Positions 33,263 to 42,569 of a stretch of DNA of 64,000 bases are shown in pieces (the first letter of the stretch is position 1; the number at the start of each line of letters is the position of its first letter). Source of the DNA: Salipiger sp. H15. Lineage in GTDB: Bacteria > Pseudomonadota > Alphaproteobacteria > Rhodobacterales > Rhodobacteraceae. The DNA is taken from NCBI RefSeq assembly GCF_040409955.1, contig NZ_CP123387.1, forward strand, positions 124,001 to 188,000, given 5' to 3'. The notes under the pieces are model-generated. The model was not told the origin of the DNA. It made no database searches and saw only the letters and a program-made list of their open reading frames with translations. The position numbers and the translations under genes are program-made.

Positions 33263-34120
33263 TCACCGCAGGGGGAAGGTCTTTTCCAGCACCGTCTGGA
33301 TGCCGGTCGCGAAGGCGGTCATCACCAGGTACCAGACCGCCGCGACGGTCAGCAGCTCGACCACGAGGAAGTTCGACGAGTAGATGTCGGTGGCGATGCG
33401 CAGCAGCTCGAGATAGCCGATGGCCGAGGCGAGCGAGGTGGACTTCAGCATCATGATGTACTGGTTGCCGCCCGCCGGAAGGATGATCCGCGCCGCCTGC
33501 GGGATCACCACGCGGCGCATCACCTGCGCCCGCGTCATGCCGAGCGCCCGCGCCGCCGCCTGCTGGCCCTGGTCCACCGCCTGGATGCCGGTGCGGATGA
33601 TCTCGGACATGTAGCCCGCCTCGGCCAGCGACAGGCCGATCAGCGCCGCGACGAAGGGGGTGACGAGCTGCGTCGTCTGCGCCTGCAGCAGCAGGACGTC
33701 GGTGAAGGGCAGGGGGATGCGGATCTCGCCGAACATGATCGGTACGGCGTTGAACCAGAACAAGAGCTGGATCAGCATCGGCGTGCCGCGGAAGAAGTAG
33801 ACGTAGATGGCGGCGAGCGAGGCCATGATCGGGTTGCCCGAGACCCGCATCAGCGCCACCACCAGCCCGACGCCGCAGGCCAGCACCATGGCGAGCGAGC
33901 CCAGCACCAGCGCGTTGCGCGCGCCGATCAGGATCTGCCGGCTGAAGAGGTATTGCACGAAGAGCCCGGGGTCGAGGATGCGCGCCTCGATCCCGGCGCG
34001 CAGGATGGCAAGGACGAGGCCGAGGCAGAGGAAACCGAGGAGCCAGGCCCCCCAGTTCCGCCGATGCACGACCTCCTGCGCCGGTTCCGGCGCGAGGTGT
34101 GACTGTGCTGCGGTCATCAT
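33263..34120 (-). CDS. Polar amino acid ABC transporter permease (HisMQ type)
   Basis: 285 aa with about five membrane helices. The ATPase-contact loop EAGYMSEIIRTGIQAVDQGQ, ending in QQAAARALGM, is the typical EAA motif of HisMQ permeases; FFRGTPMLIQLLFWFNAVPI is also characteristic. It is the only permease in the operon, so it probably works as a homodimer. Its start is 13 bp after the stop of the frameshifted binding protein. Confidence 0.9.
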   Translation of the reverse strand: MMTAAQSHLAPEPAQEVVHRRNWGAWLLGFLCLGLVLAILRAGIEARILDPGLFVQYLFSRQILIGARNALVLGSLAMVLACGVGLVVALMRVSGNPIMASLAAIYVYFFRGTPMLIQLLFWFNAVPIMFGEIRIPLPFTDVLLLQAQTTQLVTPFVAALIGLSLAEAGYMSEIIRTGIQAVDQGQQAAARALGMTRAQVMRRVVIPQAARIILPAGGNQYIMMLKSTSLASAIGYLELLRIATDIYSSNFLVVELLTVAAVWYLVMTAFATGIQTVLEKTFPLR

Positions 34121-34133
34121 CAGCGATCGGTCC

Positions 34134-35010
34134 TCAGCGCTTGCTTGCGGGCAGGTTGATCGAGATCTCGGGCAGCGCCGCGCCCTGCATCCCCCACTCC
34201 TCGAGGATGGCGAGGTAGCTGCCGTCCTCGAGCATGCCCTGCACCACCTCCTGGAAGAGCGGGGTCAGCGGGCTTTCCTTGGGGAAGGCCCAGGAGGTGA
34301 CGTATTTCACCAGCAGGTAGTTGCCGTCGGCGATGACATAGGTGTCGGGCGTGCCCGAGAGCATGAAGACCAGCGCCGGGAAGTCGCCGATGTAGCCGTT
34401 GACCCGCTTGAGGTCGAGCTGCATGCGGCTGTCGGGCGCGCCGGGCAGCTGCTCGGCGGTGATCGGTCCCTTGCCGGCGCTCTCGCAGGGCGGCCGCCGA
34501 GGCCGCCTCGACCGCCGCCATGATCGTCCGCCCGCCCAGCATGGTAGAGACGGAGTCGCCGCAGAAGTCCATGATCGTGCTGTACTTCCCCTCGTCCTCC
34601 TTGCGCAGCAGGATCGAGGCGCCGGACATCATGTAGTTGACGAAATCGACCTTCTGCTCGCGCTCCTCGGTGTCGGAGATGCCGCCCGAGGCCATGTCGA
34701 AGCGTTTCGCCTCGAGCCCGGGGATCAGCGCCGAGTAGTCGGCCTGGCGGTATTCGAGCCTGAGCCCGAGCCGGTCGGTGATCTCGGCCAGCAGCCCGGC
34801 CGAGACGCCCACGGGCACGTCCTCGCCGTCGCGCCGGTACTCGACCGGCGGGAAGGTCTGCTGCGAGCCGACGGTCAGCACGCCCGCGGCCCTGATCCCG
34901 GCGGGCAGCTTGGCGGCAAGCTCGGGGATGACCCCGGCGCCGGCCGCGCCCGCCATCCCGAGGAGGGCGGACAGGGCCGCGATGGTCAGCGTGTTCTTGA
35001 TCTTGTTCAT
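34134..35010 (-). pseudogene. Polar amino acid binding protein, frameshifted
   Basis: Two reading frames together give one periplasmic binding protein of about 290 aa. Frame one starts at 35010 with a signal peptide (cleavage near AAGAGV) and carries the SBP_bac_3 N-domain (GVLTVGSQQTFPPVEYRRDG, YSALIPGLEAKRFDMASGGI). Homology continues in the next frame as CESAGKG ... QLDLKRVNGYIGDFPALV and IADGNYLLVKYVTSWAF, ending at 34134. The break is an extra base in the CCC run at 34488-34490 (minus strand), beside a GCGGCCGC block. Either the gene is inactivated or this is a sequencing or assembly error; the rest of the operon looks intact, so an error is quite possible. Confidence 0.8.
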
Positions 35011-35037
35011 CTTTTTCTCTCCCTGTTGTCTGGCGGG

Positions 35038-35541
35038 TCAGCGCGTCGCGGCGGATTTTCCGGGGATCTTCGACGGGTTGGGCCGGTCCGCGTCGGGGCA
35101 TTCGGCAGCGGCCTCGAAGGTGTCGATCACCGAGCGGATGTAGGGCTCGGGGAAGCCGTGGGCGCGCAGGCCGGTCGGGATGTGGTCCCAGTAGTAATGC
35201 GGCGGGCGCATCGGGATGTCCGGGGTGATCAGCCGGTAGGTCCAGCAGTCGTAGGTGCGGCCGTCCTCGCCCAGCACGGTGACCGTGCAGCGCTCGAAGT
35301 CGTCGTACTCGTCGTTGAAGTGGATGCCGTCGTGCTCGAACACCATGCCGAGCGCGTCGTTGCCCCAGGCGTCCTTGCAGCTGTTGTTGAAGTGGCACCA
35401 GCCGCGGTCGGCGCGGTCGCCCGCGGCGTGGAAGGTCAGCCGGTGGTTCGGCGCCTTGGCCTTGGTCACCAGTGTCGCGTTGGGCATGAAACGGCGGAGT
35501 TCGGCGTCGTCGAGCCAGGTGCAGTAGCCAAAGTAGTACAT
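35038..35541 (-). CDS. Gamma-glutamylcyclotransferase-like (GGCT/AIG2) protein
   Basis: 167 aa. The N-terminus MYYFGYCTWLDDAELRRFMP corresponds to the YFAYGSNL nucleotide-like loop of the GGCT fold, altered in the YGSNL part (FGYCTWL), with a central GMVFEHDGIHFNDEYDDFE strand region that could hold the catalytic Glu. GGCT enzymes release 5-oxoproline from gamma-glutamyl amino acids. It is the first gene of the operon with an amino-acid importer, which suggests a gamma-glutamyl compound or related amino acid as substrate. Direct repeats upstream (35649-35678) may control it. Confidence 0.7.
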   Translation of the reverse strand: MYYFGYCTWLDDAELRRFMPNATLVTKAKAPNHRLTFHAAGDRADRGWCHFNNSCKDAWGNDALGMVFEHDGIHFNDEYDDFERCTVTVLGEDGRTYDCWTYRLITPDIPMRPPHYYWDHIPTGLRAHGFPEPYIRSVIDTFEAAAECPDADRPNPSKIPGKSAATR

Positions 35542-35648
35542 GACAATCCTTCATCCTTTGCGGGCCCGGCCATCGCCGGAGCCCGCAGTATCCTTGGGTG
35601 TTTCGGGCCGCTGGGCCCGGTCGTTGCGAGAGCATCGCGCCTAAGCGC

Positions 35649-35678
35649 ATACGACAACATATACGAAGAAATATACGA
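35649..35678. repeat. Three ATACGA direct repeats, 12-bp period
   Basis: ATACGA at 35649-35654, 35661-35666 and 35673-35678, exactly 12 bp apart; the last two are within ATATACGAA. They lie about 110 bp upstream of the GGCT-like gene, in an AT-rich gap. The same half-site forms a palindrome at 36226-36241 ahead of the next gene, so a shared regulator is likely. Confidence 0.6.
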
Positions 35679-35727
35679 AACAAGACGGTATTTTGCGCCC
35701 CGGGATTTCCTCGTCAAGCATCTGTTT

Positions 35728-36186
35728 TCAGGCGGTTTTCTTCTGGTCTTCCGGGGTCCTGCGGATCTCGAGCACGACGCCGGCGCGGGCCTTGGTGTCG
35801 AAGTAGCAGAAGCCGGATTCGTCGGTCTTGCGGCCGCGCGCGACCACGCCGAGCCCCAGGGCCCGGCCCTCCGTCTCGGCCGCGGAGAGGTCCGGCACCT
35901 CGAAGCCGAGCTGGTAGAGACCTTCGCCATGCGCATCGAGGTGGCGCTTCTGCGGGCTGTCGAGACGGCCGGGATCGCAAAGCTGGATCTGCACGTTGTC
36001 GAGGTCGCAGCACATGTAGCGCATGGCTTTCGATGCGGCCTCGTTGGGCACCTCGAAGTCGCGATAGGTGCCGGTCTTGGGGTAATCGTACCACGGACCG
36101 ATGCCGACGCTTTCGTAGAAGCGCTGCGTGGCCTCGAGATCGTGGACCAGGATGCAGACGTGGTGGAGTTGCTTGAAGATGGGCAT
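35728..36186 (-). CDS. VOC-family (glyoxalase/epimerase-like) protein
   Basis: 152 aa, two beta-alpha-beta-beta-beta modules. The metal ligands of the fold are seen as His in KQLHHVCILVHDL, Gln or Glu in the middle (VQIQLCDPG) and a C-terminal Glu (VVLEIRRTP). The pattern is closest to methylmalonyl-CoA epimerase-type proteins, but the substrate is unknown. It lies upstream of the GGCT-amino-acid importer genes on the same strand and shares their ATACGA operator. Confidence 0.8.
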   Translation of the reverse strand: MPIFKQLHHVCILVHDLEATQRFYESVGIGPWYDYPKTGTYRDFEVPNEAASKAMRYMCCDLDNVQIQLCDPGRLDSPQKRHLDAHGEGLYQLGFEVPDLSAAETEGRALGLGVVARGRKTDESGFCYFDTKARAGVVLEIRRTPEDQKKTA

Positions 36187-36225
36187 TTTTGGCCTTTCAC
36201 TGCCGATGTGCGTGGATTTGCAACA

Positions 36226-36241
36226 TATACGAAGTCGTATA
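36226..36241. promoter_or_regulatory. TATACGA-AG-TCGTATA operator
   Basis: Two perfect 7-bp inverted arms, TATACGA and TCGTATA, separated by AG, 40 bp upstream of the VOC gene start. The half-site equals the ATACGA repeats at 35649-35678. A GntR-family regulator (the HutC-type gene at 36369-37112 or the FCD-type gene at 31803-32462) is the natural candidate. Confidence 0.6.
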
Positions 36242-36368
36242 CTGTTATTGGCGCCGCAGGGATGTCAAACCGGACGAGAGGATCCGGCGTGGGGCGGGGC
36301 GATGCCATGCCGAAGCGGCCCGCGCCCGATGGGGCGGTTCCGGAGGAGCTCGGAAGGGGAGCGGAGGT

Positions 36369-37112
36369 CTAGCGGGCGCTGCCCGACAGGCGGTAGCGCG
36401 GCCCGGGGTGCAGGGCATAGACCTGCGTCACCACGCGGTCGTTGTTCCAGGTACGCCGCTGCAGCAGCAGGCAGGGATCGCCGCGCGAGATCTGCAGCAT
36501 CTCCGCCTCGTCCTCGTCCGGCAGCACCGCCTCGACGATGACGTCGATGTTGGTGATCGCCGCGCAGCGCGTGAGATAGGCGTTGGGCGTCTCGGTGCGG
36601 AAATCCTGCGCGAGGTAGTCCGGCGCCACCGCCGGGTTCACGTAGCGGTTCTCGATCTGGATCGGCGTGCCGTTCTCGGAATGCACGATCACCGAGTGGA
36701 AGAGCTCGGCCTCGGCCCCCAGCCCGAAGGCCTCGCGCAGCCGGGCCGGGGCGGCGATCCGCTCGAGCAGCGCGACTCGCATGTCATGGCGATGCCCGCG
36801 CTCGCGGATCTCCTCGGCGATGTTGCGCACGTCGAGCATGGCCGAGCTGGGCTTGGGCTCCGAGACGAAGGAGCCGACGCCGTGGATGCGGGTGATCTTG
36901 CCCTCGGCGGCCAGCTCGCGCAGCGCGCGGTTGGCGGTCATCCGGCTGACGCCGAGCCCGGCGACGATCTCGTTCTCGGAGGGGATGCGGTCGTTCGGGG
37001 CCAGCACGCCGGTGCGGATCTGCGCCTCGAGGTAGAGCTTCACCGCCTCGTAGAGCGGAACGCCCTGCGAGAACCGCCTGAACTCCTGCTCTGCCGCCGA
37101 CTTTCCGGGCAC
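36369..37112 (-). CDS. GntR-family regulator, HutC/UTRA type
   Basis: 247 aa from a GTG at 37112 with GGAGGA about 5 bases upstream; in-frame ATG codons further upstream (37160, 37211) lack this. Winged HTH (VPLYEAVKLYLEAQIRTG, LGVSRMTANRALRELAAEGK) followed by a UTRA effector domain (VALLERIAAPARLREAF, IENRYVNPAVAPDYLAQDF, LLLQRRTWNNDRVVTQV). The domain order is that of HutC repressors. There are no histidine-utilisation genes nearby; the nearest possible targets carry ATACGA-type operators (36226-36241 and 35649-35678). Confidence 0.87.
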   Translation of the reverse strand: MPGKSAAEQEFRRFSQGVPLYEAVKLYLEAQIRTGVLAPNDRIPSENEIVAGLGVSRMTANRALRELAAEGKITRIHGVGSFVSEPKPSSAMLDVRNIAEEIRERGHRHDMRVALLERIAAPARLREAFGLGAEAELFHSVIVHSENGTPIQIENRYVNPAVAPDYLAQDFRTETPNAYLTRCAAITNIDVIVEAVLPDEDEAEMLQISRGDPCLLLQRRTWNNDRVVTQVYALHPGPRYRLSGSAR

Positions 37113-37314
37113 TGCTTCCTCCGCTGCCTGCCGCGCCCCTCCGGGCGCCGTGCGGACCATGCCACCAAGCGGCGCGGCGATCCACCGCAAAGCACATGGT
37201 TCCCTATACATCCTTGCGCCGCCTGACCCAGCGGCAGCCGGGGCAGGGCGAGCGACGCAGTCAATTGCGCCATTGTGCGGCTGTGATAGCCTCGCCCCGG
37301 GGAGGAGTTCGCAG

Positions 37315-38466
37315 GTGCTCGAGTTCAGTCACGATCCTTGGTTGGTTGCGGCGTCATTCGCCGTGGCCCTGTTTGCGGGTTTCAGCGGGCTGTCGCTGCT
37401 GCGCGGCGCGTCGGGCCTTCCGCCCGGCCAGCGCAAGAAGCTGGTGGTGCTCGCCGCGGTGGTGCTGGGCGGCGGCATCTGGTCGATGCATTTCGTCGCC
37501 ATGCTCGGGCTGCAGCTGCCGGTGCTCTTCTTCTACGACGGGCTGGCCACGCTGATCTCGGCGCTGGTGGCGATCCTGATGGTGGGGCTGGCGCTGCTGC
37601 TGCTGCATTTCGGCCGCCGCACGCGGCCGCGGATGGCGCTGGCCGGGGCGGTGCTCGGCGGCGGCATCGCGGCGATGCACTATATCGGCATGCTGGGGAT
37701 GGAGCTCTGCGGGCCGGTGTTCGGCCCGGCAGGGGTGGTGGTGGCGCTGCTCGCGGCGGTGGGGCTGTCGAACCTCGCGATCTGGACCGCCTATGGCACG
37801 CGCACGCGCGGGCACATCCTGCTTGGCACGCTGTGCTTTGCCGTGGCGGTGGTCAGCATGCATTTCATCGCAATGGCCGGGACCGAGTTCTCGCGCGAGG
37901 CGGTGGCAAGCAGCGCGGGACCGGCGCTGAGCAATGCCCTGCTCGCCATGCTGGTCACGCTCTCGTCCTTCGTCATCAGCGGCGTCGCGCTGCTGAGCGG
38001 GGTCTCCTTCTTCACGCCCGCCGAGGCGCAGGAGACCGGGGTCCGCGCCGTGCCGCCGATGCCCGCTATCCCGGCTCCGGACAGCCCGGCTCCGGCAGCC
38101 GCCGCGCGGGCGCCGTCCGGGGCGCAGGCAAGCTCGCTGCCGGTGCCTTTCGAGCGCGACGGCAAGATCCATTTCGCGGAATCCTCGGCGATCGCGGCGA
38201 TCCGGGCCGAGGGGCATTACACGGTGATCTACACCGGCAAGCAGAAGCATCTCAGCCCCTGGTCGATCACCGAGGCCTGCGCCCGGCTTGAGCCCTACCG
38301 CTTCATCAGGGTGCATCGTTCCTACCTGATCAACCCCGCCCACGTCAGCCATTTCCAGCGCACCAAGGACACCGGGGTCTGCTTCTTCAAGGGGATCGAG
38401 ACCTTGGCCAAGGCGCCGGTAAGCCGCTCGCGGCTGGCCGATGTGAAGTCCGCGCTCGGCGTCTGA
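37315..38466 (+). CDS. coxC: MHYT-LytTR membrane regulator of CO oxidation (CoxC-like)
   Basis: 383 aa from a GTG with GGAGGAG at 37301-37307. The N-terminal 220 residues hold about seven helices with MHYT repeats (WSMHFVAMLGLQLP, AMHYIGMLGMELCG, VSMHFIAMAGTEFS), thought to bind CO or a diatomic gas through metal-coordinating Met and His. A linker rich in Pro and Ala leads to a C-terminal LytTR DNA-binding domain (AIRAEGHYTVIYTGKQKHLS, RFIRVHRSYLINPAHVSHFQ). The same architecture occurs in CoxC and CoxH of the Oligotropha cox cluster. It lies directly upstream of coxMSL and may bind the 13-bp repeats at 38468-38500. Confidence 0.85.
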   Translation: MLEFSHDPWLVAASFAVALFAGFSGLSLLRGASGLPPGQRKKLVVLAAVVLGGGIWSMHFVAMLGLQLPVLFFYDGLATLISALVAILMVGLALLLLHFGRRTRPRMALAGAVLGGGIAAMHYIGMLGMELCGPVFGPAGVVVALLAAVGLSNLAIWTAYGTRTRGHILLGTLCFAVAVVSMHFIAMAGTEFSREAVASSAGPALSNALLAMLVTLSSFVISGVALLSGVSFFTPAEAQETGVRAVPPMPAIPAPDSPAPAAAARAPSGAQASSLPVPFERDGKIHFAESSAIAAIRAEGHYTVIYTGKQKHLSPWSITEACARLEPYRFIRVHRSYLINPAHVSHFQRTKDTGVCFFKGIETLAKAPVSRSRLADVKSALGV

Positions 38467-38467
38467 C

Positions 38468-38500
38468 TTCGCATTTCGTGCAAGCAGTTCGCATTTCGTG
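38468..38500. promoter_or_regulatory. Direct repeat upstream of coxM, candidate LytTR operator
   Basis: Two identical 13-bp copies of TTCGCATTTCGTG at 38468-38480 and 38488-38500, 20 bp apart (two helical turns), about 105-135 bp before the coxM start. LytTR proteins typically bind pairs of direct repeats with about this spacing. Confidence 0.65.
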
Positions 38501-38602
38501 AACGAAACACCGGCATTCGCGTCCCGGCATTAGGAGGCCCGCGCGACTTGTCCGAAACTCCCGCCAACGGCATCGCCACGTATGCCGCAGGGAGGACACA
38601 TC

Positions 38603-39436
38603 ATGATACCAGCCGGGTTCGAATACCATCGACCCGCCGATCTCGCGTCGGCGGTGGCGCTCCTGCAGGAGCACGGGGACGAGGCGCGCGTGGTCGCGGG
38701 CGGCCACAGCCTGATCCCGATGATGAAGCTGCGCATGGCAGAGCTTGGCCACCTCGTCGATCTGCAGGACATCGGCGAGCTGAAGGGCATCGAGGTCGGC
38801 GGCACGAGCGTCACGCTCGGCGCGATGACCACCCAGCACGAGCTGATCTCGCACGCCGGGCTGGCCGCGGCGATCCCGCTGCTGCGCGAGGCGGCGCTGC
38901 AGATCGCCGATCCGCAGGTGCGCTACCTCGGCACCGTCGGCGGCAACGTGGCGAACGGCGATCCGGGCAACGACATGCCCGGGCTGATGCAGTGCCTCGG
39001 CGCGAGCTTCGAGCTGCACGGCCCCGGGGGCACCCGGCAGGTCGCGGCGCGTGACTTCTACGAGGCGGCCTATTTCACCGCCCGCGAGGAGGACGAGATC
39101 CTTACCCGCGTGATCATCCCCGTGCCCGCGCCCGGCACCGGCTACGCCTATGCCAAGCAGAAGCGCAAGATCGGCGACTATGCCACCGCCGCGGCGGCGG
39201 TGCTGGTCGGCACGAGCGGCGCCTCGGTGGCGATGACCAACCTTTCCGACACGCCGGTCTGGTCCGAGGAGGCCGGGGATGCGCTGGCGGCGGGCGACGT
39301 CGAAGGCTGCGTCGCGGCGATGCTGGCGGCGATCGACCCGCAGGAGGACATGCGCGGGCCCATCGCCTTCAAGAGACACGTGGCGGCGGTGATCCTGCGC
39401 CGCGCCGTAGGCAGCGCGCTCGCGCGCCGGACGTAA
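38603..39436 (+). CDS. coxM: Aerobic CO dehydrogenase, FAD (medium) subunit
   Basis: 277 aa from the ATG at 38603 with AGGGAGGA at 38589-38596. The FAD-binding motifs of this family are clear: VVAGGHSLIPMMKLRMA and LGTVGGNVANGDPGND. In the heterohexameric (CoxMSL)2 enzyme this subunit takes electrons from the Fe-S clusters and passes them on to the quinone pool. The first structural gene of the operon; M-S-L order is typical of form I clusters. Confidence 0.95.
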   Translation: MIPAGFEYHRPADLASAVALLQEHGDEARVVAGGHSLIPMMKLRMAELGHLVDLQDIGELKGIEVGGTSVTLGAMTTQHELISHAGLAAAIPLLREAALQIADPQVRYLGTVGGNVANGDPGNDMPGLMQCLGASFELHGPGGTRQVAARDFYEAAYFTAREEDEILTRVIIPVPAPGTGYAYAKQKRKIGDYATAAAAVLVGTSGASVAMTNLSDTPVWSEEAGDALAAGDVEGCVAAMLAAIDPQEDMRGPIAFKRHVAAVILRRAVGSALARRT

Positions 39437-39448
39437 GGGGGGAATTCC

Positions 39449-39943
39449 ATGAGCAAGATGCACGTCAAGTTCACGCTGAACGGCCAGGAGGTCGAGGGGC
39501 TCGCCGAGCCGCGGATGCTGCTGATCCACTTCCTGCGCGAGAACCTCAAGGTCACCGGCCCGCACATCGGCTGCGAGACCAGCCATTGCGGCGCCTGCAC
39601 CGTCGACATGAACGGCAAGTCGGTGAAGTCCTGCACGGTCTTCGCCTGCCAGGCCGAAGGGGCCGAGATCACCACGGTCGAGGGGCTGACCAACCCCGAC
39701 GGCACGCTCGGCGTGCTGCAGGAGATGTTCCGCGAGCACCACGGGCTGCAATGCGGCTTCTGCACGCCGGGGATGATCACCCGCGCGCACCGGCTGCTGC
39801 AGGAGAACCCGACGCCGACCGAGGAGGAGGTGCGCTTCGGCATGTCCGGAAACCTCTGCCGCTGCACCGGCTACCAGAACATCGTCAAGGCGATCCTCGC
39901 CGCGGCGGACCAGCTCAACTCCCACCAGGAGGCCGCGGAATGA
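39449..39943 (+). CDS. coxS: Aerobic CO dehydrogenase, Fe-S (small) subunit
   Basis: 164 aa. Two [2Fe-2S] clusters: the plant-ferredoxin type with [14 protein letters not shown], and the four-helix type with QCGFCTPGM and [10 protein letters not shown]. It carries electrons from the Mo-Cu site to FAD. It is preceded by AAGGGGGGAA and overlaps coxL by ATGA. Confidence 0.96.
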   Translation: MSKMHVKFTLNGQEVEGLAEPRMLLIHFLRENLKVTGPHIGCETSHCGACTVDMNGKSVKSCTVFACQAEGAEITTVEGLTNPDGTLGVLQEMFREHHGLQCGFCTPGMITRAHRLLQENPTPTEEEVRFGMSGNLCRCTGYQNIVKAILAAADQLNSHQEAAE

Positions 39944-42360
39944 AGGACGAGGTTCAATCCCCCGAAGAGCGCAGCGCCGGCCTGAAGGGCATGGGCTGCT
40001 CGCGCAAGCGGGTCGAGGACGTGCGCTTCACGCAGGGGCGCGGCAACTACGTCGACGACATCAAGCTCGACGGCATGCTGCAGGGCGACTTCGTGCGCTC
40101 GCCCTATGCCCATGCGCGCATCGTCTCGATCGACACATCGGCGGCGCTGGCGGTGCCGGGCGTGCTGGCGGTGCTGACCGCCGCCGATCTCGCGCCGCTG
40201 GGCCTGCACTGGATGCCGACGCTCGCGGGTGACAAGCAGATGGTGCTGGCCGACGGCAAGGTGCTCTTCCAGGGCCAGGAGGTCGCCTACGTCGTCGCCA
40301 GGGACCGCTACGCCGCCGCCGATGGCATCGCCGCGGTGGTCGTCGATTACGAGGACCTGCCGGTCGTCACCGACCCGTTCAAGGCGATGGCCCCGGACGC
40401 GCCGGTGCTGCGCGAGGATCTCGCCGGCCAGACCGAGGGCGCGCATGGTCCGCGCCGCCACCACAACCACATCTTCACCTGGGAGCAGGGCGACAAGGAG
40501 GCCACCGAGGCGGTCCTCGCCGGCGCCGACGTGGTGGCCGAGGAGATGGTCTACTACCACCGCACCCATCCGATGCCGCTGGAAACCTGCGGCTGCGTGG
40601 CGTCCATGGACAAGGTCACCGGCAAGCTGACGCTCTGGGGCACCTTCCAGGCGCCGCACGCGGTGCGCACCGTGGCCTCGCTGATCTCGGGCATCGCCGA
40701 GCACAACATCCGCGTCATCAGCCCCGACATTGGCGGCGGCTTCGGCAACAAGGTGGGGGTCTACCCGGGCTACGTCTGCTCGATCGTCGCCTCGATCGTC
40801 ACCGGCAAGCCGGTGAAATGGGTCGAGAGCCGGATGGACAACCTGATGTCCACCGCCTTTGCCCGCGATTACTGGATGCAGGGCAAGATCGCCGCCACCA
40901 AGGAGGGCAGGATCACCGGGCTGTGGTGCCACACCACCGCCGACCACGGCGGCTTCGATGCCTGCGCCGATCCCACCAAGTTCCCCGCGGGCTTCATGAA
41001 CATCTGCACCGGGTCGTATGACATCCCGGTGGCCTATCTGGCGGTGGATGGCGTCTACACCAACAAGGCGCCGGGCGGGGTGGCCTACCGCTGCTCGTTC
41101 CGCGTGACCGAGGCGGCGTATTTCATCGAGCGGATGATCGAGGTCCTCGCGATCAAGCTGAACATGGACGCGGCCGAGCTGCGGCGGATCAACTTCATCC
41201 GCAAGGACCAGTTCCCCTACCAGTCGGCGCTCGGCTGGGAATACGACAGCGGCGACTATCACACCGCCTGGGAAAAGGCCCTGAACGCCGTCGGTTACGA
41301 GGCGCTGCGCAAGGAGCAGGCCGAGCGGCTGGAAGCCTTCAAGCGCGGCGAGACCCGAAAGCTGATCGGCATCGGGCTGACGCATTTCACCGAGATCGTC
41401 GGCGCGGGCCCGGTGAAGAACTGCGACATCCTCGGGCTCGGCATGTTCGACAGCTGCGAGATCCGCATCCACCCCACCGGCTCGGCCATCGCCCGGCTCG
41501 GCACGATCAGCCAGGGGCAGGGCCACGCCACGACCTTCGCGCAGATCATCGCCTCCGAGATCGGCATTCCCGCCGATGACATCACGCTCGAGGAGGGCGA
41601 CACCGACACCGCGCCCTACGGGCTTGGCACCTACGGCTCGCGTTCCACCCCGGTCGCCGGGGCGGCCACGGCCATGGCGGCGCGCAAGATCCGCGCCAAG
41701 GCGCAGATGATCGCCGCCTACCTGCTGGAGGTGCATGACGACGACGTCGAGTTCGAGGTCGACCGCTTCGTGGTCAAGGGCGCACCCGAGCGCTTCAAGA
41801 CGATGAAGGAGATCGCCTTCGCCTCCTACAACCAGGCCATCCCGGGGGTGGAGCCGGGGCTCGAGGCGGTCAGCTACTACGACCCGCCCAACATGACCTA
41901 TCCCTTCGGCGCCTACATCTGCGTCATGGAGATCGACGTCGACACCGGCGAGCACGAGGTGCGCAGCTTCTACGCGCTCGACGACTGCGGCACCCGGATC
42001 AACCCGATGATCATCGAGGGCCAGGTGCATGGCGGCGCGACCGAGGGCTATGCCATCGCGATGGGGCAGGAGATCGCCTACGACGAGATGGGCAACCACA
42101 AGACCGCGACGCTGATGGACTTCTTCGTGCCGACCGCCTGGGAGACGCCGCACTATACCACCGATTTCACCGTCACCCCGAGCCCGCATCACCCGATCGG
42201 CGCGAAGGGCGTGGGCGAAAGCCCGAACGTCGGATCGGTGCCGTGCTTCTCCAACGCCGTGCACGATGCCTTCCGGCCCTTCGGGCTGGTGCAGAGCCAC
42301 ATGCCGCACGACCACTGGCGGATCTGGAAGATCGCCGAGGATCTCGGCCTGCACGCCTGA
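39940..42360 (+). CDS. coxL: Form I aerobic CO dehydrogenase, Mo-Cu (large) subunit
   Basis: 806 aa, close to the Oligotropha CoxL length. The active-site loop reads [13 protein letters not shown], the form I signature AYXCSFR, with Cys385 as the ligand of the copper of the Mo-Cu centre; form II enzymes have AYRGAGR instead. Molybdopterin-cytosine-dinucleotide contacts include [10 protein letters not shown] and [11 protein letters not shown], and the conserved catalytic Glu is in [12 protein letters not shown]. It oxidises CO to CO2 with water. Coupled to coxS by ATGA overlap. This is strong evidence of a true CO oxidiser. Confidence 0.97.
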   Translation: MKDEVQSPEERSAGLKGMGCSRKRVEDVRFTQGRGNYVDDIKLDGMLQGDFVRSPYAHARIVSIDTSAALAVPGVLAVLTAADLAPLGLHWMPTLAGDKQMVLADGKVLFQGQEVAYVVARDRYAAADGIAAVVVDYEDLPVVTDPFKAMAPDAPVLREDLAGQTEGAHGPRRHHNHIFTWEQGDKEATEAVLAGADVVAEEMVYYHRTHPMPLETCGCVASMDKVTGKLTLWGTFQAPHAVRTVASLISGIAEHNIRVISPDIGGGFGNKVGVYPGYVCSIVASIVTGKPVKWVESRMDNLMSTAFARDYWMQGKIAATKEGRITGLWCHTTADHGGFDACADPTKFPAGFMNICTGSYDIPVAYLAVDGVYTNKAPGGVAYRCSFRVTEAAYFIERMIEVLAIKLNMDAAELRRINFIRKDQFPYQSALGWEYDSGDYHTAWEKALNAVGYEALRKEQAERLEAFKRGETRKLIGIGLTHFTEIVGAGPVKNCDILGLGMFDSCEIRIHPTGSAIARLGTISQGQGHATTFAQIIASEIGIPADDITLEEGDTDTAPYGLGTYGSRSTPVAGAATAMAARKIRAKAQMIAAYLLEVHDDDVEFEVDRFVVKGAPERFKTMKEIAFASYNQAIPGVEPGLEAVSYYDPPNMTYPFGAYICVMEIDVDTGEHEVRSFYALDDCGTRINPMIIEGQVHGGATEGYAIAMGQEIAYDEMGNHKTATLMDFFVPTAWETPHYTTDFTVTPSPHHPIGAKGVGESPNVGSVPCFSNAVHDAFRPFGLVQSHMPHDHWRIWKIAEDLGLHA

Positions 42361-42569
42361 GGCGTGCCGCGCGGCGGCGGGCGCTGAGCCTGCCACCGCG
42401 ACACCGGCAATCGGGGCGCGCAACTCGGGATGGGGACCCGGCGCGCTCCTGCCCGTGCCACGCAGGGTGGTGGGACATGTCCGCCCATGCCGTGGCCGGG
42501 TCGGCTCGGGGCGCGTCGTGGGAAGGGGACATCCCGCGGCGCGCTCCGGGTCCATGAACGAGGAACCTT

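Noticed and set aside
39940..42360. CoxL as form II or as another xanthine-oxidase-family enzyme
   Set aside because: The active-site loop is AYRCSFR, the form I pattern with the copper-binding Cys, and the gene order is M-S-L.
42361..42569. A gene in the 209-bp gap between coxL and coxD
   Set aside because: Open frames here lack a ribosome site and recognisable domains; only a leader for coxD is plausible.
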